A stretch of DNA of 64,000 nucleotides from Dichetophora obliterata (Eukaryota > Arthropoda > Insecta > Diptera > Sciomyzidae), in NCBI GenBank assembly GCA_963920525.1, contig OY986437.1:59414330-59478329 (forward strand), read 5' to 3'. The notes beneath the pieces were generated by a model, which did no database searches, was not told the origin of the DNA, and saw nothing but the letters and a program-made list of their open reading frames with translations. The position numbers and the translations under genes are program-made. Shown in pieces: positions 46,101 through 56,754 of this stretch (within the stretch, counting starts at the first letter, position 1; every line of letters begins with the position of its first letter).

Positions 46101-46255
46101 CACGAACATTGCAGAAATCTATGAGAAAATGACCCGACATTTCCGCACCATGCAAAAATCAAACAAAAAAGAACACTTGAGAGTTTGATTTGCTCAACAC
46201 AAAACGAAAGCCTACAACGACAAGCAATACACACTTTCTCTCTGGGTAATCCAAG
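43145..46255 (-). pseudogene. Non-LTR retrotransposon (endonuclease and RT), minus strand, frameshifted
   Basis: Minus-strand LINE ending in poly(A) (a T-run at 43147-43172), which lies right after the stop of the ORF at 43170-45311. The RT ORF (713 aa) has 'KASGPDGIPPIVLK', 'NCRPIAICSTLSKVMESV', 'RQYGFRRARSTGDLMAFL', motif A 'VVALDISKAFDRVWHKAL', motif B 'AGVPQGSVLSPTLF', motif C 'FADD' and 'RPKMEYNSHIWAGAS'. The endonuclease lies upstream in three frames. These read 'FCNVRGLRANFFSVY' and 'ALSETQV' (about 46110-46000), 'RGIALFIRTDVAYQ' (about 45950), and 'VVAGDFNVYNPAWLRHSG' with 'GNSDHCTISAVF' (45737-45336). The RT frame is intact, but the endonuclease is frameshifted and no ORF1 is seen. 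It belongs to the CR1/Jockey side of non-LTR elements. The exact clade is not resolved. Confidence 0.88.
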
Positions 46256-46439
46256 CATGGCGTGTTTTTGTTCGTCAACACCACAAGCAATAAAATTTAA
46301 TCGTTAAGGGTAGGATGAGCAATAAAATAAATAAAATAAGAAATAAAAAGCAATATATGGCAATAGATCATTTGGATCATTTTGATCATTTTGATAATTT
46401 TAATCAGCGGTCGTCAGCGCCTAACTAGACATTTATTTA

Positions 46440-47400
46440 CACCAACTTCAAGATTTTCAAGATTGACTAGGTAAAAAGGCGTCGCTGAATCTGAATCCGT
46501 GGTCGGAATTTCAAAATTATAAAATTTTGAAATAATAGGGCTGCCACTAATAATATGTATTTTTAAGAGTTTTAAACATCATTTATCAGTGTGAGAGGTC
46601 ACTGATATCGAATTTGAAGTCAGAATTTTTAAATTCAAAATGGTGGATAGGGTTGCCACCATAAATTTTTTATTTTTACGAATTCATTTTTATTTTAAAA
46701 AGTAAAAGAAAAATTTTATAATTTTGAAATAATAGGGTTGCTTTTACTTTTTAAAATAAAAATGAATTTGTAAAAATAAAAAAATTATGGTGGCAACCCT
46801 ATCCACCATCTTGAATTTTAAAATTCTGACTTCAGATTAGATATCAGCGACCCCCTAACACTGATAAATGATTTTTAAAACTCTTTAAAATACATATTAT
46901 TAGGTGGAAACCCTATTATTTTTACGAATTAATTTTTATTTTAAAAAGTAAAAGCAACCCTATTATTAAAATTTTATAATTTTGAAATTCTGACCACGGA
47001 TTCGGATTCAGCGACCCCTTTTTGTGTATCATTTTTTTTGCTAACCCCGAATTCATAAAAATGCAAAAAATTAAGGTGGCAACCCTATCCACCATCTCGA
47101 ATTTTAAAATTCTGACTTCAGATTCGATATCAGCGACCCCCTTACACTGATAAATGATGTTTAAAACTCTTAAAAATACATTTTATTAGGTGGCAACCCT
47201 ATTATAAAAGAATTAAATTATTTTTAAATTCTGACAACGGATTCGGATTCAGCGACCCATTTTTACCTGAGGTTCGCACCAGCATCGCATTTGTAAAAAT
47301 AAAAAAAATATGTGGCAACCCTATTACCCATTTTTATTTTTAAAATTCTGACTTCAGATTCGAAATACACTGTAAAATAATCATACGTGACCCATTTTGA
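46440..47400. repeat. Palindromic satellite-like block
   Basis: A unit including 'ggtggcaaccctatccacca', 'attctgacttcagatt', 'atatcagcgacccc' and 'acactgataaatgat' occurs directly at about 46788 and 47071. It is inverted at about 46530-46665, and partial at 47310. A second unit ('ctgaccacggattcggattc' then agcgaccc) occurs at about 46990 and 47230, and inverted at about 46480. The centre of the palindrome is near 46735. Non-coding. Confidence 0.8.
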
Positions 47401-47674
47401 CCTAGTGTTCGCGCCAGCACCGTATTCGTTGTCTGATATAAATCATCTATTGCCAGTCAACAAGCTTTCGTTGCATTGACTGCAGTGAGCTCTCTGACAA
47501 CGATATCTTAGATCAACAATATCAATGATCTGTTTTTTATTGCTCTATCATGTTTTGTTCGTCTTCGCTGCAATCACACACATGATTTCTTTGCAGCAAG
47601 CAAGACAGTGCAGTGTAGTGTGAAATGAACAAATGTTTTGAAAGCGGTTTTAAGTGCACCTACGCAGGGCTCTA

Positions 47675-47815
47675 ATACATAAAAGACAAGGACTGTCCTG
47701 AAAAATGTTCAGTCTAAAAGTATGCACATCTTAATACATAAGAGTCATTGCCATTGATACAGTACTTTTACAACATGTCCTCCAAAATGTTTAGCCTGAA
47801 ATTATGCACATACTT
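47675..47815. repeat. Second block of the 'cagcctgaaagtatgc' repeat
   Basis: Matches 42200-42370 in direct orientation ('aatgttcagtctaaaagtat', 'aatgtttagcctgaaattat', 'ttacaacatgtcctccaaaa'). Diverged. Confidence 0.45.
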
Positions 47816-48149
47816 ACAAATTATTTTATGCTATACACAGTGTTGAAAGTATATTTATGTATACTTTCCCACAAACACATGAAAAATTCCCTTTTTTCCT
47901 TTTCACAATTTTGTAAGATCCATAAAATATCTTTCAAACATAACTTTATTTAGGTATAAAATTTTGTACACAAAAGTTCTTTAAAGTATTTAATAACATA
48001 TCACATGTTCGTAAACATAAGCAATCAAAAAAATTTTATTACTGAAAGAATTATAGTACAGAATCTGTTTTAAAAACTATTTGCTCTGAGTAATACATAA
48101 GAATTTGTTATAAAAGGAAATCTTTTCCATACAAACCCAGTGGCGAAAG

Positions 48150-48480
48150 TAGACTTCGAAGACGTTGTCTTTGAAACCGTCGTTGAAGACAACGGAGTAA
48201 CTATACGGGTTTTTTGCTGACCTGTTAAGCATAAAACATAAAGCAAAGGAGCGCGATGTGGCAAACACAAGCAGAGGTGTACTGGTTTTAAGCAAACACG
48301 TACATTGGGCAGTACGTGGATCCCATCCGTCGTCGAAGACATGGCAAAGAATAGTCTTGCAAGTCGTTTGGCTAATTTGTTCAAAATGGTCTTCGAGCAC
48401 TGCTATAGGATTGGAGTGATCTGTCCTCGAAGACTGAGTGCTGTCTGGAAAGACGTCTTCGAGGACGGATACATTCGTTC
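48150..48480. repeat. Cluster of gtcttcgaagac-like palindromes
   Basis: Variants of gtcttcgaagac occur at least five times: gacttcgaagac about 48152, gtcgtcgaagac about 48329, gtcttcgagcac about 48390, gtcctcgaagac about 48422 and gtcttcgaggac about 48454. The block is more GC-rich than its surroundings and overlaps open frames on both strands, but none resembles a known protein. Confidence 0.45.
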
Positions 48481-48489
48481 TTTACTGGG

Positions 48490-49332
48490 AATTATTTGAA
48501 ACCAAGTGTATATAATGAAAATATCTAGTATTTTTTTAAATTAATTAAACATTTTGTTAAAAGTAACGAAACAATACAAAAAGCAAAACATTATACATAG
48601 CAATATATGTACTACTTATATTTATTGACCAATTCTAGAAATTGACAATAGCAATTATAAGGATTTCTCAGCATAAAATGATATCGAAAGCTACTTGACA
48701 AAACTATCAACACACAAAAAGGTTTGAACAAGAATTATTTATATGATATTTTTTTTTTATTTATCCAACTTCATGTGAAAAAAGTATTATAAAAACTGCT
48801 TTGTATGTTAATTTACAATTGCAAATCACCAGAATAACGCCTTTAGCTCTCCATTTGAAAATTCCCTTTTATTTGTACGACCAAGCAAAATGCTTCCCTT
48901 TTTCCCTTTTAGCTCACAAGACGATTGAAAAATCCCTCAAAAAGGAAAATTACCCTCAATCCAGCATCACCAGCTGGCTCAATTGAACTGGGTGAAACTT
49001 ATCACAAAGTAACAATTGTTTGAATGTTCACAGGCACTTAAACGATGCCTTTTTGATAAATATAATTTACGAATGATAAGCGAACCAAATATTTGTACAA
49101 TTTGTTTGCTGTTTTAGATGTCAAAACCAATTATTCCATTAATAAATTTCCAGAATAATAATTCAAAACATTTACAAAAATAATTAAAAATTATGTAACA
49201 TGTAATCAAATAAAATAATAATGTAATATAATAAAATGTACTGGTGTGAATATAACGTGTATTTTTTTAGTTACCTTTTTGATTTTAAAAAATTTTTGAA
49301 TTTAAAAATTATTTTATTAAAAAACCATTAAA
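48490..49332. other. AT-rich non-coding stretch
   Basis: No gene or paired element end recognised. Confidence 0.4.
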
Positions 49333-49335
49333 TTA

Positions 49336-51798
49336 CACTATGCGACAATTTAAGGGTCATGGAATCTAATGAAAAAGCGACCAACACAGATCGATGGTAC
49401 TAATCTAGACCAACAAAAGCCTAAAAGGGTTTTGCAAAGTTAGCTCGCTTTTAAAAGATATAGGCATTGAAAGTTTACCTCTTGCAGAGTATTTTTTAAA
49501 AATTAATTGCTCATAAGGGCGTTAAATTTCTTTTTGATTTCTCATCCAAAGAGGTCTCCAAAGTTCTATAGGGTGGTCAAGATCGCCCGCAAAAATTTTA
49601 GAAAAAAAAGGATGTCTCTCTCTTCCGCAAGAACAAAGTTGTGTTTTGAGAAAAACAGTAAAAATAACCGATCTATAAATGCTTTGATTTTTGATATAAT
49701 AACTTCATATGTCTTAAAGCAAAAATAAATACAGACTTTACCTAACAATATCTCGCCAAACAAGATGCCACTCTTGATTTTTACCCACAGTGTCCTGTGT
49801 GAAGGATATTCGAATCTTAAGGTACACTCGAAATAGCACAGAACTTTTGATTGTTATCTGGTTGTGTAAATTTTGGTGGTATTTAGTAAAGTGTTTACGT
49901 TTTCCTTATATTTTGCACATTTTTTGTAAAAAACTTGCACATTTTTTGCCTATGCATTTACTGTTTTTTAAGAAAATCATATTTCAAAGCAATTTTTCAA
50001 CTTTTTGAAAAAAAATTAATATAAGGCATTAGATATCAAGCATCAGAAGTGGTACCGAAAATAATTTTCGCTATTTTGATTCTTCAAATATCTCCTTTAA
50101 GGCTATTATTTTCTTAAAACACATCTTAAAAACAATTGTTTTTCAATCAATTGAGACTCATCGAATGGCAGGCTCAGAAACTCAAAATTTTAGTTTAACA
50201 TTTTGGTGTTTTCACGAAATAATAAATTTCATGCTTGGATGAAATGTTTTTATAAAAAGTCGAAATACGAAAAAGAATCGTGGTTTTAACCTGGTGTTTG
50301 AAAAAAATACTTTCAGATAGTGGTTCATTCAGAAATATTTTAAGAACCCAAATTCAAATGCCCAAAATATATACAACCTTATATTAATTTTTTTTAAAAA
50401 GTTATAAAATTGCATTCAAAATACATTTCTCGAAAACAAGAAAATGTATTTGCGAAAAATATGCAAATTCTTAATTCGCGAAATTTAAGGAAAACGTAAA
50501 CACTTTAAGGGAAGGTTCTCCTGGATTTTTTCAAAAAAAATTTTTTTTAAAAAATCCATTTTTTTTTACATAAAATGAAAGTTACATATATGTAGAATGT
50601 TTGTGCCAAGGGATATTTCAATACGACGCGTATTTCTCGAGCTAGAGCGTGTCAAACGTACCCATGTCACGCGCGCGTACCAACTTTCTAAAAACTTTAA
50701 ACGCGTTTTTCTCGGAACCATGTTTTCTAATCTAACGGACAGCACAGGGCTTGTTCTATTGATCCGATTTCCTTCATTCAAAGAATGTTTGAAAGTATAT
50801 ACTTTTTTGTACGCCTGGAACCTAACATTGGCATAAAAAATTGTTTATTTATAATTTTTAAACGAGATCTAAGTAAAAAAAAAGGAAAAAATTTCAATTT
50901 TTTTTTTAAAAGTCCATAAAATTGGTTTTTTTTTACCAAACTTAATTGAAGTTAGGTTCCAGGCATATGAAATGTTATCAATTTTAATAAATTTTATACA
51001 TTTCTCATTTCAGTTCACTACCTGAGGCCCCACACTGTCCGCGGGAGGTCGATGTTTTGCGCGCAGAGGTCGACGAGATCCGCCATTTTCAAGCCGCCAT
51101 TTTGAATTTTTCAAATATATTTTTTTTTACTCGTCAATAAACCACGAATCAAAGTTCAAAAGCATAAGTTCGTATGTCTTTTCATTTTCCCACAAACCAT
51201 TCTCAAATTTTGCTTGTTTTTCGGCCAAATCCAAAAAAATCCAGGAGAACCCTCCCTTAATCAATAACACCAACATTTAGACAATCAGATAACAATCAAA
51301 AGTTCTGTGCTATTTCGAGTGTACCTTTGGATTCGAATATCTCTCACGAAGGACAATGAGGGTAGAAATTGATAGTTGCATCTTGTTCGGCAAGATATTG
51401 TTAGTTAAAGTCTGTATTTACTTTTGCTTTAAGACATATATAGTTTTTCTTACAAAATCAAAGCATTTTAAGGTCGTTATTTTACTATTTTTCTCAAAAA
51501 ATAACTTTATCCTTGTTTAATAACGATATTTTTGATTTTTTTTGTAGATCTTAGCCACCATGCAACTTTTAAGACCTCTTAGAATGTAAAAATCGAAAAA
51601 AAAAAATTGTAATTAGATACGCCCCAATGAGCACTTTATTTTTAAAAATACTCTGCAAGAGGCAAATTTTCAATGCCTATATCTTTTTAAAGCGAGCTAA
51701 CTTTGCAAATTCCTTTTAGGGTTTTCTATTGTAACTATACACTAGTACTATCATCCTGTGCTATCCGCCTTTCCGTTAGAAAAATGTGTTGCACAGTG
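49336..51798. mobile_element. Long-TIR element (about 600-bp arms), ends CACTATG/CACTGTG
   Basis: The left end cactatgcgacaattt and the right end, read inward, cactgtgcaacacatt are inverted. The arms pair over about 600 bp with clear divergence, for example 'gcacagaacttttgattgtt' versus the complement of 'aacaatcaaaagttctgtgc', and 'actctgcaagaggcaa' with its partner. TTA borders both ends (49333-49335, 51799-51801). The right arm is interrupted by the TTAA-flanked element at 50509-51256, after which pairing resumes (50430-50508 with about 49885-49960). Without that insert the element is about 1.7 kb. Non-coding. Confidence 0.8.
50509..51256. mobile_element. 748-bp TTAA-flanked element nested in the long-TIR element
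   Basis: gggaaggttctcctggattt at the left and aaatccaggagaaccctccc at the right are inverted ends. TTAA lies on each side (50505-50508, 51257-51260). The uninterrupted other arm of the host element (about 49885) provides the empty site, where ttagtaaagtgtttacg is continuous. A TTAA duplication suggests a piggyBac-type mechanism, but piggyBac termini normally begin CCC after TTAA, whereas here it is GGG. Non-coding interior. Confidence 0.78.
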
Positions 51799-52324
51799 TT
51801 ATCGAATCTATTGAAATGCGAAAAAGCTTCGCTTGGTAGAATGCTTAATTTTTTGTCTCTATAGGTAATATTTTTACAAATTATTGTGTGAAAAACATAA
51901 AAAATTTGCTTTTAGCGATATCTAACGACTATTTAGAAATTACTTATCTTCGTACATTTTTAAGTATGTAGAAAAAATCTTATTCTATCTATCATATTGT
52001 CTATTAACTTTCTAGAGAATATATTAAATTCGCAAGAAGAAAAAACAGTAAAAATGTTTATACTAAATCGGCGAAAGCTATATACATGATATTATTAACA
52101 CAATAGGTGAAAATCTTGCCAATTATGGTAGTTCCTTAACTATTAAAATTTCCAATGTCGTTAATTTGTTAAATTCCGAGCCTACGTGATTTGGTTACCT
52201 TTGGTTACTGATTAATTTACCAGGCATAACTCAAAAACCAGCTGATAAAAAATATGAAAATGAACATAACCTTAACATTTATTATGCCGAAACAAAGCAA
52301 AAATAAAAAATTTGTTAAATATTT

Positions 52325-52615
52325 AAAACGACCGAATTAGAGAAATCTCGTCGCTTGAGAAAATAAATGTCGTATGTGAAAATTTTTACTTTTGATATTA
52401 TTGAGTAAATGGAGCTATAGTTAAAAATCTAGCTGAGACATATTCTTCACAATTTAGGCCTATTTGCAGACACATTTCACAATAGATTACGAAATTTTTG
52501 TGGTCTTACAGCTATTTTTTAGAATTTACAGCCCCTTTTTCTCAATAATCTCAAAAATGAAAATTTTCACATGAGACATATATTTTCTCAGGCGACGATA
52601 TATTAAAGACCAGAG
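52325..52615. repeat. Inverted repeat with about 85-bp arms
   Basis: 'cgtcgcttgagaaaataaat' and 'gtatgtgaaaatttttactt' at 52345-52400 pair with 'gaaaattttcacatgagaca' and 'ttttctcaggcgacgatat' at about 52560-52605. Small foldback or MITE, with loose ends. Confidence 0.65.
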
Positions 52616-53823
52616 CAAAAAACAAACAAACTACCACAAAAGTTTTGACAGTTTGACAGCTGAAATTTTAAGCAAACTTGCTTGCATGGTTTAAGCACTG
52701 AAGTTGAAGTTGAAGGTTAAGTATCGCAAAAAAACTTGAATTCAAAATATTTTCAAAATTCTCAATTTGCTTATAACTAAGCAGTTTACGTGGCTTAAGC
52801 AGTTTCCGAGGAGTTAAGGGAATACCATAAATGTTATTTTTATTATAAGCACATTTAGTATATCTTTGCATTTTTTTAGTTACACTAGTTAGATTATATC
52901 GGTTTTATTTTGCGGTTGCGTTCCTTTTTTATAGCACCAACAAAGTTTTCAGCCTCACAGACCATCATAATATATTTTGTGTCCTAAGTTGCTAATCTGT
53001 TAATTTCATATTCATAACTTCCGTCACAAAAGATATACACCTCTTTTCAATTAAACAAAGCAATTTTAACAAATCAAAATTTTATTAACTTAATTTTCAA
53101 TTCCATTTGAAAAAGTTTCTTATTTTTCCTCTAAATGATGTGAAGGGGATAAAAAAGTTTAATGCTAAATATTCTATAAGTTTCAGTTATGGCCGTTTGC
53201 GGGCTGTATGCTGCAATTCCTAGCTCAACTTGTGGCCAACACTTGCCGAATCCCTTCTGTTGTATTCATTATAATCAAAATACTGACTGGTGACTGGCGT
53301 TGGTGTGGGATGATGCAAGTACACAGCCACAAAAATATACAGATGTCTGTGTGAATTTTTGCAAAATGCACGTTCAAAGTGTAAAATTCATAATTTTAAT
53401 TTAAAAAGTTTGGGTTGAACTTTTTTTCGGTTACACAATAATGACGATGGCTTGTGTTTGAACGTGGTCACCACTGGAGTTCAGTAAAGCTGATGGTACT
53501 CGGTCGCTTTGGTGGGGCTAACTCGATTATCACGTGCCTGGCATGGACATTGCAGAACGAAGAATGCGATGCTATACGTTCTTATATAATCAATGTGTTG
53601 TCAGAAAACGTGGTTGAAATGATATTGCTAGCGTTTCAACTGCATAGAAATTCTTTATGTAGTATAAAAAATGGTAAATATTATGGTTTCAAGGCTAATA
53701 ATGGCAATATTTTTTTTTTTACTAATAATATTGAAATACATATTTTTTAAGATTCAACATATTCTTACTAAAAATAGGTGTTTTTGCCTACCTTTATTAT
53801 ATCACGCAGTTTATATTTAGCAT
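52616..53823. other. Non-coding stretch with no identified feature
   Basis: ORFs here (for example 53454-53750) show no recognisable domain. No paired repeat ends. Confidence 0.4.
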
Positions 53824-53831
53824 GCTTCAAG

Positions 53832-54092
53832 CAAGCGCGTCGGAAGCGAATTTCATCTGGGGGGGCAGTACAAATGGGGGGGCAGTACAAATGGTGGTGC
53901 AAAAAAAGTTCACCAAAATTTCTTCACATGAAACATGAAGAAGAGAGAAAGAAGAGGAAAATATATAATACAAAAATATTATCGTTGTAAAAAAAACTGA
54001 TATTTTGAATAACTTTTCCTTTTAAATTGTTTATCTAGCTAAAAAAGTGCGGGGGCAACTGCCCCCTTGCCCCCCTGCTTCCGACGCCAATG
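53832..54092. mobile_element. 261-bp deletion derivative (MITE) of the hAT at 10615
   Basis: It has the same termini (caagcgcgtcggaagc, gcttccgacgccaatg) and the same subterminal sequence as 10615-12355: 'tttcatctgggggggcagta' on the left and 'caactgccccctt' on the right. The interior is removed. An 8-bp duplication gcttcaag borders it (53824-53831, 54093-54100). Near identity to the master copy shows recent cross-mobilisation. Confidence 0.93.
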
Positions 54093-54489
54093 GCTTCAAG
54101 CATTAATCGCTGCAATCGACCATTACTTAATAGAGGCATAAACTGAACTGGTTAAAACAATACGTTTCAAGAGTTCAGAAAACAAAAATAAACTGCATTT
54201 TGTTTCCGCACAGTGCGCCTTAGAGTATGCCAGTCAATAAAATAATTTGTGTACTCGTCGAAGCCTGTAGCATTCAGCAATGATTGCAACCGTAAATTAA
54301 AACTTTACAACAAAAGCTTTGTGAGAAAGGATTGCAGAACGTTGTAGTCGTTGAAGTAGTCGTCCAACAGAGAAAGGAGCAAAAAATAATGTGGAAAATT
54401 TAAAATAGCAACGTGTTAAACAGTAAAAGTTTGTTTAAACTGCAGTCGAAGATTTTAAAATTTGCAAGACCTTTCATTTATTTTCAGAA

Positions 54490-54945
54490 TACATCAATTG
54501 AAATTCAGGAAAGATCAATTAGAATTCAAAAAGGATCAATTAAAATTCAGAAAAGATCAAATGAAATTCAGCATAAATTATTGAAATTCAAAAAAGATCG
54601 ATTGAATTTAAAAAAATATTAATTAAAAATCAGAATAGATAAATTGATATTGAGAAATTCATCTTGAAATTCGGAAAAACTCAATTGAATTTTAGAATAG
54701 ATCAATTCATATTAAGAATAGATCAATCGAAGTTCTGAATAGATGAATTGAAATTAAGAAATTCCATTTGAAGTTTGGTATAGCTCAATTGAAATTCAGA
54801 TTAAACCAAATGAAATACAGAAAATATGAATTGAAATTTAGAATTCCATTTAAAAATCAGAACAAATCAACTAAAACTCAGAAACGATAAATTTTAATTG
54901 CGATTAATTGATTTTAAGAAAAGATCATACTAAATTTGAAAATGT
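54490..54945. repeat. About 21-bp minisatellite
   Basis: Some 20 degenerate units of 'attgaaattcagaaaagatc'. Inverse units follow at about 55015-55070 ('ttctgaattttaactaatct'), and a short inverse stretch is at 21630-21720. The first part is open in one frame as a 7-residue repeat (IEIQKRS), which is incidental. Confidence 0.85.
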
Positions 54946-56305
54946 CAATTAATATATTCTCACTAAAATTTACCAATAGTATAATCATTGTCTTTGAATT
55001 TATTTTTTTTTGTAAATTCAATTTATATTTTCTGAATTTTAACTAATCTTTTCTGATTTTCATTTGATGTACTATATTTTAAGTTATTCATAGCCTTAGA
55101 AATGTAGATGAATTGGGCATTAATTGTGCTCCTTCTCTACACTTTGAAAACTGGAAAAATTTAGTCTTTATCTAGAAAAATTTATACTTTAGCAATTATG
55201 CAAAAAAATATTCGACAGAAGGAAAATTGTTAAAATGTTTTTTAAACACATGTATTTTGTTTAGTATTGCATGATTTCACAAAATAAAAAAATGTTGAGA
55301 GACTTTATCTAAAACATAATAGAGATTGCAGGCTGCTTTAATTTTCATTTAATATTATACTTCAATTTTGAAAGGTAAAATAATAAAAGTAAGTTTATGC
55401 ATAATTTATTCGGTAACTTTCTCAAAACTCATCCGAATTTTTTAAACGTTTAATGAAAGCCAAACAAATGCCATTTGATATATTAGACTTTTATTGTAAA
55501 AAAAGCTGAAAGAATTAAAAATTTTCAACAAAAAATTTATGTTAATTTGTTAATATTAGTGAACCTTTAATATGTTTTGTGGTGATTAGCTTCAATAAAT
55601 CTCATCGTTCTTTCTTATTTGAAGGCTTTAACCAAAGATTATATAGTATAAAGATGTGCCACGTAGAACATTAAAAAGTATCAAATATTTTTCAGATCAA
55701 TACGTATGCTTTTGTGAGCGCGATGGAAAAGCTTTCTTGAGAGAAAAGTTTCCAATCCTTGCTTGCACATTCTCTCTGCAATGCTCTTTCACTATTCACT
55801 CCACAATGCTTCACAGCATAGATTACCACTGCATGGTTTCTCGTTGCTAGCGAGAGTCGTGGAATTTAATGTTGTAATTGTTTTTCCCTTGTTGTTGTTG
55901 GAACCAAGCAGTTGTGATCTCTGCATGACAGCAACAAATGTTTTTGTTTGTTTGCATTATTTTCATGATGATTTCCTTATTTTGTGCGAAGCAGATTTTT
56001 CTTATTCACTGCTTGCTATTAATATTGACTATTTTTGATTGACTATCAGCCAGAGCAGTAAAATCTGCTTACACATATATTCAGAATCTAAAGGAAAACT
56101 GAATAACGACATTCAAATCCATTCAATGAATTTAAAATTGTTAGCAAATAAAATTTTTAATTAACATTGAATTAAAAAAAAATTGATTAGTAATTAATTT
56201 CAATTATTTTTTTTGTTCGGTATTCAGAATAATTAATTATTTGTTTATTCATATGAATGCTATTTACAAAGAATGCAAACCAAACAGAATTTCATATTTT
56301 TCAAT
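54946..56305. other. Non-coding stretch with no identified feature
   Basis: AT-rich apart from 55680-55990, which is more balanced but has no recognisable coding signal, RNA gene or element end. It includes inverse minisatellite units at about 55015-55070. Confidence 0.4.
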
Positions 56306-56309
56306 AATT

Positions 56310-56665
56310 AATTTTTTGTACATTATTATTTTTTGATTCATTGCCTATTCATGTGTTATTCATTATTAATTTTATACTCATTATTAATTTTTATTTTTTA
56401 TTAATTTTGTTCATTATTCAAAAGTGAATAACAAGATTTTTTTTTTTTCATTTTAGTTATTATTCAAAAGTGAATGAAAAATTAGAAATGAATACGAAAT
56501 TTATAATGAATAAAAAATTAATAATGAATAAAAATTAATAATGAATAAAAAAATAATAAAGAAATTAATAGCGAACATATAATGCTGTAAATAAATAGTA
56601 GTGAAAAACAAAATTTTTTATTCATTGTATTTTTTATTTTAAAGTGAATAACAAATTAATAACAG
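56310..56665. repeat. attaat/gaata simple-repeat palindrome
   Basis: 'tcattattaatttt' units (56330-56410) face 'aaaattaataatgaata' units (56480-56560), with 'attcaaaagtgaataac' near the centre. This is an AT-rich foldback of short units. Confidence 0.6.
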
Positions 56666-56754
56666 TGGTAAGCAGTTTGAAAAAAAGTTTGTGCGACGAA
56701 AACGATATTTCTAGTTCGATTGAGTATTTTCTTTAGATAATAAAAATCATTAAG

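Noticed and set aside
48070..48400. Overlapping 104- and 107-codon ORFs on the minus strand
   Set aside because: They arise from the GC-richer palindrome cluster. Sequences look random and neither frame has a known motif.
53454..53750. 98-codon ORF as a host gene
   Set aside because: No recognisable domain, low-complexity Phe/Ile tail, and no splice or conservation evidence.
55656..56038. Adjacent ORFs as a coding exon
   Set aside because: Composition is more balanced here, but the translations show no domain and frames end without splice continuity.
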